DNA of 64,000 nt from Prorocentrum cordatum (GCA_963575745.1 CAUYUJ010001370.1:447501-511500); one strand, 5' to 3'. Positions 21,631 through 31,345 are shown, counted from the first letter of the stretch. Notes: a model not told the origin generated them from the letters alone. Numbers and translations: made by a program.

Positions 21631-22335
21631 GAGGATGGAGAGGGGGGGGAATACGGGGGGGGAAGAGGTGGAAGAGGAGGGAGGAAAAAGGATGGAAAAG
21701 GAAGAGGAAGAGGAGTTCGAAGAGGACGAACGGGATGTGGAGGACGAGCTGGAGGGCAGGAGGTGGGCAGAGGAAGAGGGGGATGCAGAAAAGGAAACGG
21801 AAGGAAGAGGGTGGGGAGCGGGATGATGAGGGACGTTCGTTGGAGGCTAAAAAAGCGGAGGAGGAGAAGGGGGAGGAGGGGGGGGAGGAGGAGGAGGAGG
21901 GGGGGATTGGACCGGGGGGGGAGAGGGCGAGGAGGGGGGAGGGGGAGGAGGAGGAGGAGGGGGAGGAGAAGCAGGAGCACGAGGAGAAGCAGGAGCACGA
22001 GGAGGAGGAGGAGGAGGTGGTGGAGGAGGAGGAGGAGGAGGAGGGGGGGAGAAGGGGGCAGGGAGGGGAGGAGGGAGGAGGGGGAGGGAGGAGGAGAGGG
22101 AGGAGGAGGAGGAGGAGGAGGAAGAGGAGGAGGCGGCGGAAGGAGGATGCCAGAGGGGCAGCAGCCAGCACCATGAGGAGGAGCAGGAGGAGAAGCAGGA
22201 GGAGGAGGGGGAGGAGGGGGAGGGCGGGGAGCAGGAGGAGGAGGAGGGGGAGGAGGAGGAGGAGGAGGAGGAGGAGGAGGAGGAGGAGGAGCAGGGCGAA
22301 GAGGATGAGCAGGAGGAGCAGGAGGAGCAGGAACC
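21630..22335. repeat. GGA expansion inside the transposon coding region
   Basis: About 700 bp of (GGA)n and GGGGGA on the coding strand separate the zinc-module region from the integrase. The frame through it would encode poly-Glu/Arg/Gly. It may be an intron expansion or a damaging insertion; the sequence alone does not decide. Confidence 0.95.
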
Positions 22336-22362
22336 GAGGAAATTCGTTATTCCGCCAAGGCA

Positions 22363-23085
22363 ATGCCGTCTTGGACGTTACTCGTGCTAGTGGACTTCGC
22401 CAGCGGGAAGTTGCGGCCCAAGGACTTCGACGCTGCGCCTTCGGAACAAGACTCCGCGAGTTTGTCTGGGGTGCAGTCTTTCCTGCTTGACTGGGTGATG
22501 TCCGTGGTCAACCACGCCGCGACAGTGTGGTGGGGCGACAACGGGGGGCAGTTCAAAACCGTGATCAACGCACTGATGGAGAGCACGTTCGGCACGGTCC
22601 CTGTGTTTATCCCGCCGGGACATCCAGCGTCCAACGGTTTGACAGAGAGGATGAACGGTGTCTTGGGCCGCTTGGCGAACGACCGGTCGAAATTGCAATC
22701 AGTGACCGCGGCTTTGAACAACGCCTCCAGGGGTAGGCACTCGTGCCCCCCAGAGGTGCTTTATCGTTTGCTTCTCCCTCGCCGCAGCACTCTCACGCAC
22801 CAGGCGGTTCGGCAGCAGATGCAGGTCGCGGGGGCCGCGAGCGCCGAGGTCGATCGGGGCGCATTCCTGGCAGCCTATGCAGAGATGGTGGAGAAGATGG
22901 AGGCCGATGGGGTGCCGCAGCACCTGATTGACGACCACGTCACCCAAGTCAGCACGATCCGCGACGCGATGTCCTCCAGGCAGCTGCGGATAGACATCGG
23001 CAGCCGGCTGCAGTGGTCGAGGAATTCGTCCAACAGGGGCATGGTGTTCTACACGGGCGACGTCGTGTGGATCCGGAAGAGTCAG
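22363..23085 (+). CDS. retroviral-type (rve) DDE integrase/transposase core
   Basis: The catalytic triad is intact. Counted from the ATG at 22363: LVLVDFASG gives Asp11, VWWGDNGGQF gives Asp59, and PASNGLTERMNGVL gives Glu95, exactly 35 residues after Asp59 (DD35E). The chain continues with a typical post-core region (SCPPEVLYRLLLPRR, long helices) and an SH3-like FYTGDVVWIRK at about 23045-23080. No HHCC zinc domain is visible upstream, because the GGA expansion adjoins it. Such cores occur in LTR retrotransposons, Polintons and Ginger elements. No reverse transcriptase lies on either side, which favours a DNA transposon. Coding signal stops near 23080-23090, where an AG/GT context would allow an intron. 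Confidence 0.85.
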
Positions 23086-23886
23086 GTCATGCTCCTTTCC
23101 ATTCATTTCGACAGAATCCCCGCTGCCATTTCAGTTGTTCCCTCCCTTCTTCGAAGGCCACGACAGCAGGTCCCAATGACTTTGCTTGACATATGCTGGC
23201 GACTTTGGTGTGTGCGAAGGAGCCCCAGAGGAAACAGGGATGTCGTTCGTGACAGCGTCGGCCTGCCCCGTGCGGTTGGTCGCGGCAGGTTCTGAAGAGG
23301 ATGGCCAACCGCACGCCGAAACGCTGAGGGCGAACTGGGCCAGGGGTGCCCGAATAGTTGGGCATACTAAGTCCGATACCAAAGGAGGATCCCAAGACCA
23401 AGATAATGCCGATTATATCGCACTTGTGTTGACATGTAGTTGCTTTAAGAATCCTTCCATTCAGAGTTGACATGATGTTGCGCTTGTTGTGATATGACCG
23501 GCAAATGACGATTTCGGCTCCCAGGGCGCTGGCGTCAGAATACTGTTCACTATCCGAGTCACTGATCGCATAAAGGATCTCGAAGAGGAAGTGCCCCCGA
23601 TCGCTGTCTCCCATTGCGCTAACCTCAGTGGGCCCACGGCCACGTGGCATAGCTATATGCATAGCATGTACTGTTGTTACTGCTACACGATATCTCGGGC
23701 ACCGGTCCCCTTCGAACTGGTCTTGGGACCTTTCCTGCTCTCCCTTCCCCCCCGCTTCCTCGTCGCCGCGCTGGGCGCAGCTCTAAAAACTGTTCGTGTC
23801 GCCCTCCCGTTATCCTCCTTCTCTCTGGCTGTCATTCCACCAGTGATCACGAGTTACGCAGGAGACTTCGCGGGATCTGACTTTGA
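23086..23886. other. non-coding gap between integrase and OTU frames
   Basis: No frame continues the integrase here and no terminal inverted repeat shows that a separate element has landed. It could be an intron: GT sites at 23081 and 23086 and an AG at 23889-23890 would rejoin frame-compatible segments. It could also be decayed sequence. Confidence 0.35.
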
Positions 23887-25317
23887 AAAGTTGGCCGTGG
23901 TTCAATCCCGAGCCAGGGGGGGGAGATCGGCCCGAAGGTCAATGCAAAACCTTCCGCGTACCTGGGCACTGCCCCCCTTCGCAAACCAGAAAGCAATTTT
24001 CCGTTCTGCCCGCAGGTCGGCGCGAAGGACGTCCGCGATAAGTGCGAGGACGGGTCGTTTGAGATCGTTGGCGTCGCGGGGCCATTGCTTGAGGTCAAGC
24101 GCAAGGGGGCCGAGCCGGGCCAGTCCAAGGCAACGGTCCGGACCATCCACAGGGGCATCGCTCGCTTGGCCGTCGTGGACATCGCCAGCTCCCAGGCAGA
24201 TTCCGCGCGGCCGCCGCCGCCCCCGGCGCGGAGGCGCACGGGGGCGTTGCCCAGGGTGATCAACATTCCTGACGACGGGCACTGCCTCTTCAGCGCCACC
24301 GCCTACGCCGCTAAGGGGATCAAAGGGAAAGTGCCCGGCGCGGAGCGGCTTTCCGTCGTGGGCCAGGCATGCCGGCAGGACGTTGCCGCTTGGATCGATG
24401 GGCGCCGCTCGCTCCTCGTGGGCGACGTTTCCATCGAATTCCCCCTTCGGACCGAGCTCGAGGACGACCCCCGCGTTGATGCGAGCGCCGAGTGGGCGAA
24501 GATCGCGCGGTTCATCCGGGCCCCGCGGTACTTCGCCAGCGGAGTGGCCATGTGCGCCATGGAACAGTTGTACCCTGTGTCCATCACGTGCTGCGAGAGG
24601 GGGGCCCACGGCTTGCGGATGATGCGATCCCCCGGAACCCTTCGAGAAGGCGCCGTCGCCGTGCAGTTGCTCCACAAGAACGGCAACCATTGCGACCTCT
24701 TCCGCGAAGCGCCGTGCGTGGACACGCTCCTCGGCCCCGACATTTCTGGCCCTGTGTCGGAGGCCGTCCGGTCGAACAGTCGGCCCCCGCCAGTGCCGGC
24801 GTCGGCTCCTGCTCCCGAGGCGAAGAGGCGACGTTTGATGAGCAAGCAATCGGCCGAGCCATCTCGGGGCACTGTGCTGCGGGCCGTTGACGGGATGAGG
24901 GGCGCGAGCAGCGGCGGCAAAACGAAGGTCATCAAGGACCTGAAGCGGCAGGGCTTCGCGGAAGCGGCTTCCCGGAGGTCGCTCAAGAGGCTCTGCGATG
25001 AGAAAGCTGTTTTTCCTTCGCAGACCAGGCGCTCGCTGCGCAATAGCAGTAGGAAGTGGAGAGCCTTGGGGGCTGACAAAGCTCAGGTAGCCGCAGCGAA
25101 GATACCCGAGGCTTCGCCTCATGCTGCCGACCCCCGTCATCTTCACTGGCAAAATGGCTACGGCTGTTTGGTGTCAAGCCAGAACAGGAGCGCGCTGCCG
25201 TGCGCCCGCGCACGGGCGTCGGCCGGCCGGCCTCCTCCCTGCCCGTGCTTCTTACCATTTTCTATACGGATTGCCCATTGTCTTAGCCATGGCTTATCCC
25301 AGCCTTTCTCTCGCTGA
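23887..25317 (+). CDS. OTU-type cysteine protease domain
   Basis: Frame opens after a stop at 23884 and has no clear ATG start. Upstream of the domain lies a conserved-looking segment (GPLLEVKRKG, IHRGIARLAVVDI). The OTU core begins PRVINIPDDGHCLFSATAYA, with the nucleophile Cys encoded at 24283-24285 inside D-x-H-C-L-F. It ends with KNGNHCDLF, whose His (24688-24690) fits the catalytic His of the usual N-H-Y-D motif with Tyr replaced by Cys. Between them lies the expected helical region with FIRAPRYFASGVAMCAMEQL. Length between Cys and His is 134 residues, normal for OTU. The C-terminal part is basic and Lys/Arg-rich. OTU enzymes cleave ubiquitin or polyproteins; in a transposon it could process the polyprotein or counter ubiquitin-dependent silencing (inference). 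Confidence 0.8.
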   Translation, partial: KVGRGSIPSQGGEIGPKVNAKPSAYLGTAPLRKPESNFPFCPQVGAKDVRDKCEDGSFEIVGVAGPLLEVKRKGAEPGQSKATVRTIHRGIARLAVVDIASSQADSARPPPPPARRRTGALPRVINIPDDGHCLFSATAYAAKGIKGKVPGAERLSVVGQACRQDVAAWIDGRRSLLVGDVSIEFPLRTELEDDPRVDASAEWAKIARFIRAPRYFASGVAMCAMEQLYPVSITCCERGAHGLRMMRSPGTLREGAVAVQLLHKNGNHCDLFREAPCVDTLLGPDISGPVSEAVRSNSRPPPVPASAPAPEAKRRRLMSKQSAEPSRGTVLRAVDGMRGASSGGKTKVIKDLKRQGFAEAASRRSLKRLCDEKAVFPSQTRRSLRNSSRKWRALGADKAQVAAAKIPEASPHAADPRHLHWQNGYGCLVSSQNRSALPCARARASAGRPPPCPCFLPFSIRIAHCLSHGLSQPFSR

Positions 25318-25859
25318 GCATGTAGCCCACGGTATCAGTGTTGGAGATCACGAGACCAAAGTTCCTCTGGCATCTTACCACGACTCTCAGAGGGAGGACT
25401 ATCACAAATGCGCGATCACGGCCGCCTCGGCGGGCATATTTTTCATGGCCCCGTATCAACCGTCTTACAAGCTTAACGCCACTACGCCGCGCTGGGAACT
25501 GGTCCCCTTCAAACTGGCTTGTTCTGTTCGTTGGCGGGTTGGCTGGCTGGCTGGCCACGTGATCTGTGAACGGTTCGGTTCGGTGAGCTTGGAGGCCCCA
25601 TTGGGGAACCTGCGGGTGTTTCGGTTGTAGGCGTTCCATATTTTCATATATCCATGTTTCCATATCTCCACACTTTCCTGTGCGGTTGGCAGGCGCGTTT
25701 CGCCACCCCAGACGACCGCCAGCGGGCGGCGCAAAACAATCCAACCTCATGCGTCGAGCTTCTCTCATCCAGTCCGATTCATGTTTGATCTTTGCCCCCT
25801 GCCCTTTTCCCGCCCGCCGCCGCCGCTGTCGCCGCGAAGAGGCGGGAAACAATGGGAGA
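25318..25859. other. non-coding sequence downstream of the OTU frame
   Basis: No domain recognised. Includes TTCGGTTCGG at about 25572 and a CATATTTTCATATATCCATG stretch at 25638, both unremarkable. Confidence 0.4.
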
Positions 25860-26280
25860 CAAGGGGCACGAGGAGGACGAGGAGGAGGACGACGAGGAGG
25901 AAGAGGAGGAGGACGAAGAGTAGGAACAAGAGGCAGGAGGAGGACGAGGAGGAGGAGGAGGAGGAGGAGAAGGAGGGGAGGAGGAGAGGAAGGGGGGGGA
26001 CGACGAGGAGAACGAGGAGGAGGACGAGGAGCAGGAACAAGAGGCAGGAGGAGGACGAGGAGGAGGAGAAGGCGGAATAATAAAACAGGAGGTGGAGGAG
26101 GAGGATGAGGAGGAGGAGGAGGAGGACGAGGAGACGGCAGGATGAGAGGGTGAGGAGGAAAAGGAGGAGGAACGGAGGTGGAGGGGGAGAAGAAAAGAAG
26201 GAGAGGAGGATGAGGAGGAGGGGGAGGAGGAGGAGGAGGAGGAGGAGGAGAAGGAGGAGGTGGACGAACAGGAGGAGGAA
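25860..26280. repeat. GGA microsatellite (right arm of the 10-kb element)
   Basis: (GGA)n with ACG/CAGGAACAAGAG interruptions, a 420-bp purine-rich plus strand. Confidence 0.97.
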
Positions 26281-26299
26281 CTGGCATTCCTGTCGTTCG

Positions 26300-26347
26300 C
26301 ACTACTGGGCTCGTGGCCACAATACGAGAGGCCGCGGCGCAACTCCC
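26300..26347. repeat. 48-bp inverted repeat, right copy
   Basis: Reverse complement of 17157-17204 (CACTACTGGGCTCGTGGCCA, then CAATACGAGAGGCC and on), about three mismatches. Confidence 0.9.
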
Positions 26348-26504
26348 AAGAGCCGCTGGGTGGAGTCGACGGCGCGGCCGCGTGCAGTGCCGCCGTGTTC
26401 CGGCACGGCTCTGGGATGCAATGCCGCCGCCCCGTCCCGGTAAGATTCGCGCGTCGGGGCTGGGGTTCGCGCGTGCCGGGAGCGCGCCGCTTACGGAGGG
26501 GTTG

Positions 26505-26640
26505 CGTCCTTACCGGGGGGTTTCGTGCAGCCTACCAGAGGAATTCATGTTTACCGGGGGGTTTCGTGCAGGCTCGCACCGGGAATGGTTTGCCGGGGGG
26601 TTTCGTGCAGGCTCGCACCGGGAATGGCGCCAGCTCGAAA
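26505..26640. repeat. CCGGGGGGTTTCGTGCAG subterminal repeats (right arm)
   Basis: Three copies of (A/G)CCGGGGGGTTTCGTGCAG separated by GCTCGCACCGGGAATGG. Same motif as 16690-16860. Confidence 0.85.
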
Positions 26641-26696
26641 CCCCCCAGGAAAGATTACCGGGGGGGGGTCTCGCTCCGCACCGGGCACCGCCGACA

Positions 26697-26714
26697 TATA
26701 TATATATAGATTAT

Positions 26715-26754
<40 letters not shown>

Positions 26755-26812
26755 TATATATATATGTGTGTGTTTGTTGTGTATATATAATATATATATA
26801 TAATTATGTGGG
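26697..26812. repeat. TA tract at the right border of the 10-kb element
   Basis: (TA)n with short interruptions and a TGTGTGTTTGTTG break. The left border tract spans 16629-16656. Because of these tracts a short target-site duplication cannot be told apart. Confidence 0.95.
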
Positions 26813-26827
26813 GCAGAGCTGCGATCC

Positions 26828-28006
26828 GTTTCCCAACCATCCTGTGGTGTTGGTCCATCGTTTTGAAGCGACAGCGCCCCGCGTTTCACTCCTCCGCCGC
26901 GTCTGCCCCCTCCCTCGCTCACCCCTTTTTCCCTGCGTTTTCACCCCCCCAGTACAGCGCTTCGTAGCCACATAGAAGCTCCACACCGAAGGCCCCAGTG
27001 CCCGCCCGCATGCGTCACCCACACCCATTTCGGCACACCCCTCACACGTTTCGTGGCTCCATAGGGAGCTCCACCGAAGGCCCCAGTGCCCGCGCCCGCA
27101 TGCGTCAGCCACACCCATTTCGGCACACCCTCACACGCTTCGTGGCTCCATAGGGAGCTCCACCGAAGGCCCCAGTGCCCGCGCCCGCATGCGTCACCCA
27201 CACCCATTTCGGCACACCCCTCACACGTTTCGTGGCTCCATAGGGAGCTCCACCGAAGGCCCCAGTGCCCGCGCCCACATGCGCCAGCCACACCCATTTC
27301 GGCACACCCCTCACACGCGTTCCGTGCCCCATAGAGCTCCGCCCCGAAGGTCCCAGTGGGTGTGCCCGCATGCGTCCCGCACACAATTTCGGCACACCCC
27401 TCACACGTTTCGTGGCTCCATAGGGAGCTCCTCCGAAGGCCCCAGTGCCCGCGCCGGCATGCGTCAGCCACACCCATTTCGGCACACCCCTCACACGTTT
27501 CGTGGCTCCATAGGGAGCTCCACCGAAGGCCCCAGTGCCCGCGCCCGCATGCGTCACCCACACACATGTCGGCACACCCCTCACACGTTTCGTGGCTCCA
27601 TAGGAAGCTCCACCGAAGGCCCCAGTGCCCGCGCCCGCATGCGTCACCCACACCCATTTCGGCACACCCCTCACACGTTTCGTGGCTCCATAGGGAGCTC
27701 CACCGAAGGCCCCAGTGCCCGCGCCCGCATGCGTCATCCACACCCATTTCGGCACACCCCTCACACGCTTCGTGGCTCCATAGGGAGCTCCACCGAAGGC
27801 CCCAGTGCCCGCGCCCGCATGCGTCAGCCACATAGAGAGCTCCACCGAAGGCCCCAGTGGGTGTGCCCGCATGCGTCCCGCACACCCATTTCGGCACACC
27901 CCTCGTACGTTTCGTGGCCCCGTAGGGGGCTCCACCGAGAAGATATTCACAATTGCAGTTTTCACAATTGCATATGGTGTGGTCCTTCGCCAGGATAATT
28001 TTTTGA
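26828..28006. repeat. 90-bp minisatellite cassette, second genomic copy
   Basis: Head TTTCCCAACCATCCTGTGGT at 26828, a short CTCC-rich stretch, about 11 units of the 90-bp repeat (26950-27935), then the tail GCATATGGTGTGGTCCTTCG at 27970 followed by CCAGGATAATTTTT. Same orientation as the 13-kb copy. Confidence 0.95.
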
Positions 28007-28254
28007 ATGCTCTCATTTTCTCGCCCAACATCTGCCTGTAGGGGGACATGCCCGACCTAAGCATAGGTTTCTCGTGCCGAGGGAGCCAGAAGAGTCCTGG
28101 CCGGCATTGGAGTTTTCCACTTAGTGATTGCCTTGCTCACCCCTCCCCCTCCCCCTAGTCTTCCTCCTTCTCGCCCTCCTGGATGTCTCCAGACGCTTCT
28201 GGAGGTTACCGGAGGCCCCTGGAGGTCCCTGGAGGCCCCTGGAGGCGTCGGGAG

Positions 28255-28625
28255 CCCCCTCGGGTACAAGCTGTGCGCTGTGCGATGCGAGCTAGATGGT
28301 GCAAGCTATGTGGAGAAAGATGTGCGATGCAGGTTATGAGTGATGCAAGGTGCGAGCTAGGCGTTGCAAGCTACACGCTAGTTATGTGAGACAGCATGTA
28401 TGTTGGGCACTATATGTGTGTTGCAAGCTATGCGGTGACGAATCTATATATAGATGCGGTGCAAATTATGAAAATGGTGCAATACATGTGGTGCAAGCTA
28501 TGATCTTCGTGGTGTAACCTATCTGATGCAAGCGATGTGGTGCGAGACAGGGTGTGCAAGCCATGTGGTAATGGCTGCATGATGCAAGTTATGTGATGCA
28601 GCATGGCAAACTATGATATACAAGC
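28255..28625. repeat. degenerate GTGCAAGCTATG repeat
   Basis: Loose repeats of GTGCAAGCTATG and GATGCAAG over 370 bp, with spacing of about 20-30 bp. No gene. Confidence 0.75.
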
Positions 28626-28694
28626 GAAGCGATGCGGAGGAACTGACCAAGAAGGAGGAGGAAGGCTGGGACGAGGAGGGGGAGGACGCCCCGA

Positions 28695-28800
28695 CAGAAC
28701 CGGCGCGAGGCCCTGAACGCGCTGAGGGCCCACCCCGAGATGCCGGACGTGCAGGAAGCTGGGTGCGGGGCGCTGGCCTACGTGGTGCGCCGCTCTGCTT
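28695..28800 (+). pseudogene. armadillo-like repeat fragment
   Basis: One frame reads ALNALRAHPEMPDVQEAGCG followed by ALAYVV, the consensus of a helical repeat common in dinoflagellate proteins (A-x-R-A-H-P-x-x-x-x-V-Q-x-x-G-C-x-A-L-x-x-L). Only about one repeat is present, and flanking sequence loses the pattern, so it is a gene scrap or a single exon. A second scrap is at 51520-51600. Confidence 0.5.
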
Positions 28801-28989
28801 TTTGTCGCCCGGGGAGGGGGGGGTATCACTGGCAGTGCCAGCGCTGGCGGCACCAGCACGCCTCGATCAAGCGGAAACCTAGAGCAAGGCGAGTGAATTC
28901 GCCACGGGTTCCGTTGCCATACTGACTCGGCGTGGTCCGTCGCTAAATCAGGCACCTCTGACGCTCGCTTTCGAGGGTATTTTGGACAG

Positions 28990-29110
28990 CTTGTTTTCCA
29001 CCACCACCACCATAAGTAGGAGGGGGAGGGAGTCTTCCTCCTTCTCCTTTCTTCCTCATCCTCCACCTCCTTCCCCCCTTCAACTTATGGGGGTGGTGGT
29101 GGAAAACAGG
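28990..29110. mobile_element. 121-bp foldback element (family D)
   Basis: Starts CTTGTTTTCCACCACCACCA followed by CCATAAGT and ends with the complement of CCTGTTTTCCACCACCACCC followed by CCATAAGT, giving terminal inverted repeats of 28 bp with two mismatches. The centre is GGAGGGGGAGGGAG against CTCC tracts, so almost the whole element can pair. No other copy seen in the window. Confidence 0.7.
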
Positions 29111-29396
29111 CCCATCATGTTTACCCTGATCCGTGCTGGTGTGCGCTTGAAATCAGCGCTGTCATTACGGGCAGCAGTGCGCGCCCTTTTCGAACAGACC
29201 ACCGCACACCTTGGGGGGGGACGAGGGTCCTGCACGGCAGGGTGGCCGGCGCCATCCGGTTGCCATCAACGTGTGTTCACGAGGCTTGGCGCGCGCACTC
29301 CGCAGGCCTACCATGCCCCGTGGACAACAGTGGCGGTATTACCAGTGCTGATTCTGTACATCAGATGCGGTAGCGCACAGGGAAGCCAGTGCCTCA

Positions 29397-29530
29397 CTAC
29401 CCCAACCCAACCCAAAGGCCCCAATTTGCCCTCCATTTCCAGTGGGGGGGGTCGGGGAACTTTGAAAAAACACATGGAACCCGTACCCTCCCAAACCCGA
29501 AATTCAGGTCTTCGGGTTGGGTTGGGGTGG
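29397..29530. mobile_element. short TIR element, family B, copy 2
   Basis: 134 bp, left CTACCCCAACCCAACCCAAA, right the complement of CCACCCCAACCCAACCCGAA. Interior is alignable to the copy at 5732-5866. Confidence 0.7.
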
Positions 29531-30606
29531 TTCGGTAGGAAGCCAATGCCGATGCCGGGAACCTGCCAAAGCCGACGCAGTACAGAGTGGTTTGAGGCAT
29601 CCTTGCCGGTGGAGGTGCTCTTCTCCTTTTGCGTCGCCACCAGTTTCTCCTTCCACATCTCGGCGAGGCTAGGACGAGGACAACGCCGTTCCAGAGCGTT
29701 CCGCAGAGCTCTTAGAGCATTCCGGAACGCTCTGAGAAGGCCGCGGCGCCCGAGACATCCTCCAGGGCCGCCGGATCTCAGAGATTCGCGATGTGTCTCA
29801 CCCGATGTTGTCCTTGTCCTGGCTTCGTCTTACATCATTGCCAGTGGAGGTGCTTTTCTCCCTGTTGCGTCGTCTCCAACTTCTCTTTCCACATCATCTC
29901 TAGGACTTCTCCTGAGCAGCTTGGCTGCCAGGCGGCATGAGCCTCAAAGGCTCACACGGACCGCAGCGGCAGCAGTACTTCGGCCACATAGGGGGGACGG
30001 GGGGAGGGGGGAAGGCTTCGTAGAAGGAGGCTGCTTCCGAGAAGGCCCTGGCCTTTCTGTAAAAGTAAGGCCGGCGCCTTCTCAGAAGCCGCCTCCTTCT
30101 GAGAAGCCTTCCAATTCCCCCTGCCCCCCTTTTGCGCGACACCACGCGGTGGTGGGCCGTTGCGGGCACGGCGGTGCGTTGGCGCGCCTCTCGTATCTGA
30201 TCCAGGCGGCAGGACTGTTAGTGCAGGTGGCAGTGGTGCGATTTGCAGCAGTGCGGTCAAGACGGGGAAGCAAGGAGCCTTTCGGGTTTCGAAGGTGCTC
30301 GGTGTTCCTTAGGTACGGTACTTTCGTGGTTTTTCCCTCTAGCGCTCTTCTTGCACCCGTGCGCTTCTGGGGCCCAAATGGTGTTTCTACATTTTGCGGT
30401 TCTTCTGGTGGTAGCTCGACATTGTCAGCTGTTGCAGTGCGAGGAGTTGGATGCGGGGCGCTGGCTTCGTAGCCTGGTGCACCGTCTGCACTGTCTGAAA
30501 GGAGCAGTGGTAGAAGTCTTATAGCTCACTTGTCACGAATGCGTCTGGACGGACCTCTTTTGCCGACCCTCCTGTTTGGGTCTCAGGGTTCTTCGCTTTG
30601 CACGTA

Positions 30607-30780
30607 GTTGGACCGAGGCATAAGATCGAGGTCGGTTCGGGAACGGTGCCCTAATGTTGTTCGTGTTTGTTTGATGGTCTTGTGCTCCCTCGGGAGGGTT
30701 CCTTTGGATGTTCTGTTTGTTCTCGCCGACGGAGGGCCTCATGCTCTCGAGGGATGTTCTTCTGGCCTGGGTCCGACAGT
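30607..30780 (+). repeat. dispersed repeat, copy without the MITE
   Basis: Shares GAGATCGAGGTCGG-like sequence, the spacing around it and the exact TTCTGGCCTGGGTCCGAC with 54711-55060. At the point where the latter holds a family A MITE this copy reads CCCTAATGTTGTTCGTG without an insertion, so it serves as a paralogous empty site. Confidence 0.7.
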
Positions 30781-31345
30781 GGGGGACTGCTCGCGCGTGT
30801 TCCTCTTCCCTCCTCCCCTCTTTCCCCTGCACCTCCCTTCCCGCGTCCCTCTTGCCTGCGGCCTCCTGCCTCTTGCCTCTCCTCTCGTGTCTCTCGTTGT
30901 GGGGCGTGCCAGCTGCCCAGCCGTCTCGCCACGCTCTCTCGCGGGGCTGCCAACTGTGCAGCTGTCGCCGCTTTCGTGGGCTCCTGGGAGGCTCGGCGGA
31001 GCGGGATCCCCACGCGGACCCCGACGAGACGCCGCGCTCCCTCGTGGTGCTGCCAACTGTGCAACCGTCGTCACCTTCGGGAGCTCTCCTCGGGGGGCTG
31101 CCACTAGTGCCACCGCTGCCACCCTCCTGGGCTTGGCCAGGGTAACTCTTTGGCTCGTGTAGTCCTTTGTGGCTTTCCCCAAGGGCTCGCGTGCCCTGCC
31201 GTGCCATTCGTCCAGGGTGGGACCGCTGCTGTCGCCGACATCTTTTGCAGATGTCTTGGGCGCGCCTCTGGGCAGCTTTCGACGGCGGCCTCCCTCCCCG
31301 CCGTCTCTTGCAGGAGGCCCAGACATGCGGCCGCTCCAATGTTTC

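Larger units (their letters stand above)
16657..26696 (+). mobile_element. candidate Ginger-type DNA transposon with primase, integrase and OTU protease
   Basis: 10,040-bp segment whose ends are TGTCGGCGGTGC and its exact complement GCACCGCCGACA, both embedded in (TA)n, so a TATA target duplication is possible but not provable. The similarity continues imperfectly for about 36 bp per arm into a C-run. Deeper, a 48-bp inverted pair (17157-17204 and 26300-26347, about 3 mismatches) lies in both arms. Inside are, in order, a RepB-type primase, two Stc1-like zinc modules, a DD35E integrase and an OTU protease, all on the plus strand. Termini of the form TGTNR...YNACA, a Gypsy-like integrase and an OTU domain are, as I remember them, features of Ginger elements. 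Frame changes, a GGA expansion and an 800-bp non-coding gap suggest introns or decay. Confidence 0.55.
16563..28057 (+). mobile_element. family A TIR element with cassette, split by a 10-kb insertion (A2)
   Basis: Left end AGTTGGGTATGCCTCTCTGC follows TA at 16561; right end GGACATGCCCGACC precedes TA at 28058. The left fragment breaks off after ATGGCGACGGTTATC (16628) into a TA tract. A minisatellite cassette head resumes at about 26828 after another TA tract. Removing 16.63-26.82 kb restores the head/array/tail order seen in A1. This is inference from order and similarity, not a proven event. Confidence 0.55.
29111..31345. other. largely unique sequence, no confirmed gene
   Basis: Aside from the MITE at 29397-29530 and a segment homologous to 54.7-55.1 kb (30607-30780), I recognise nothing. 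A 496-aa frame (28982-30472) spans the foldback element and a MITE, so it is not a gene. 30925-31130 repeats GCTGCCAACTGTGCA loosely. Confidence 0.4.

Noticed and set aside
22363-25317. Ordinary Ty1/Ty3 LTR retrotransposon
   Set aside because: No reverse transcriptase, aspartic protease or LTR was found on either side, while inverted rather than direct repeats bracket the region. Not excluded if the RT has been deleted.
28982-30472. 496-codon plus-strand frame
   Set aside because: It runs through a foldback element and a family B MITE and shows no domain, so the openness is due to GC content.
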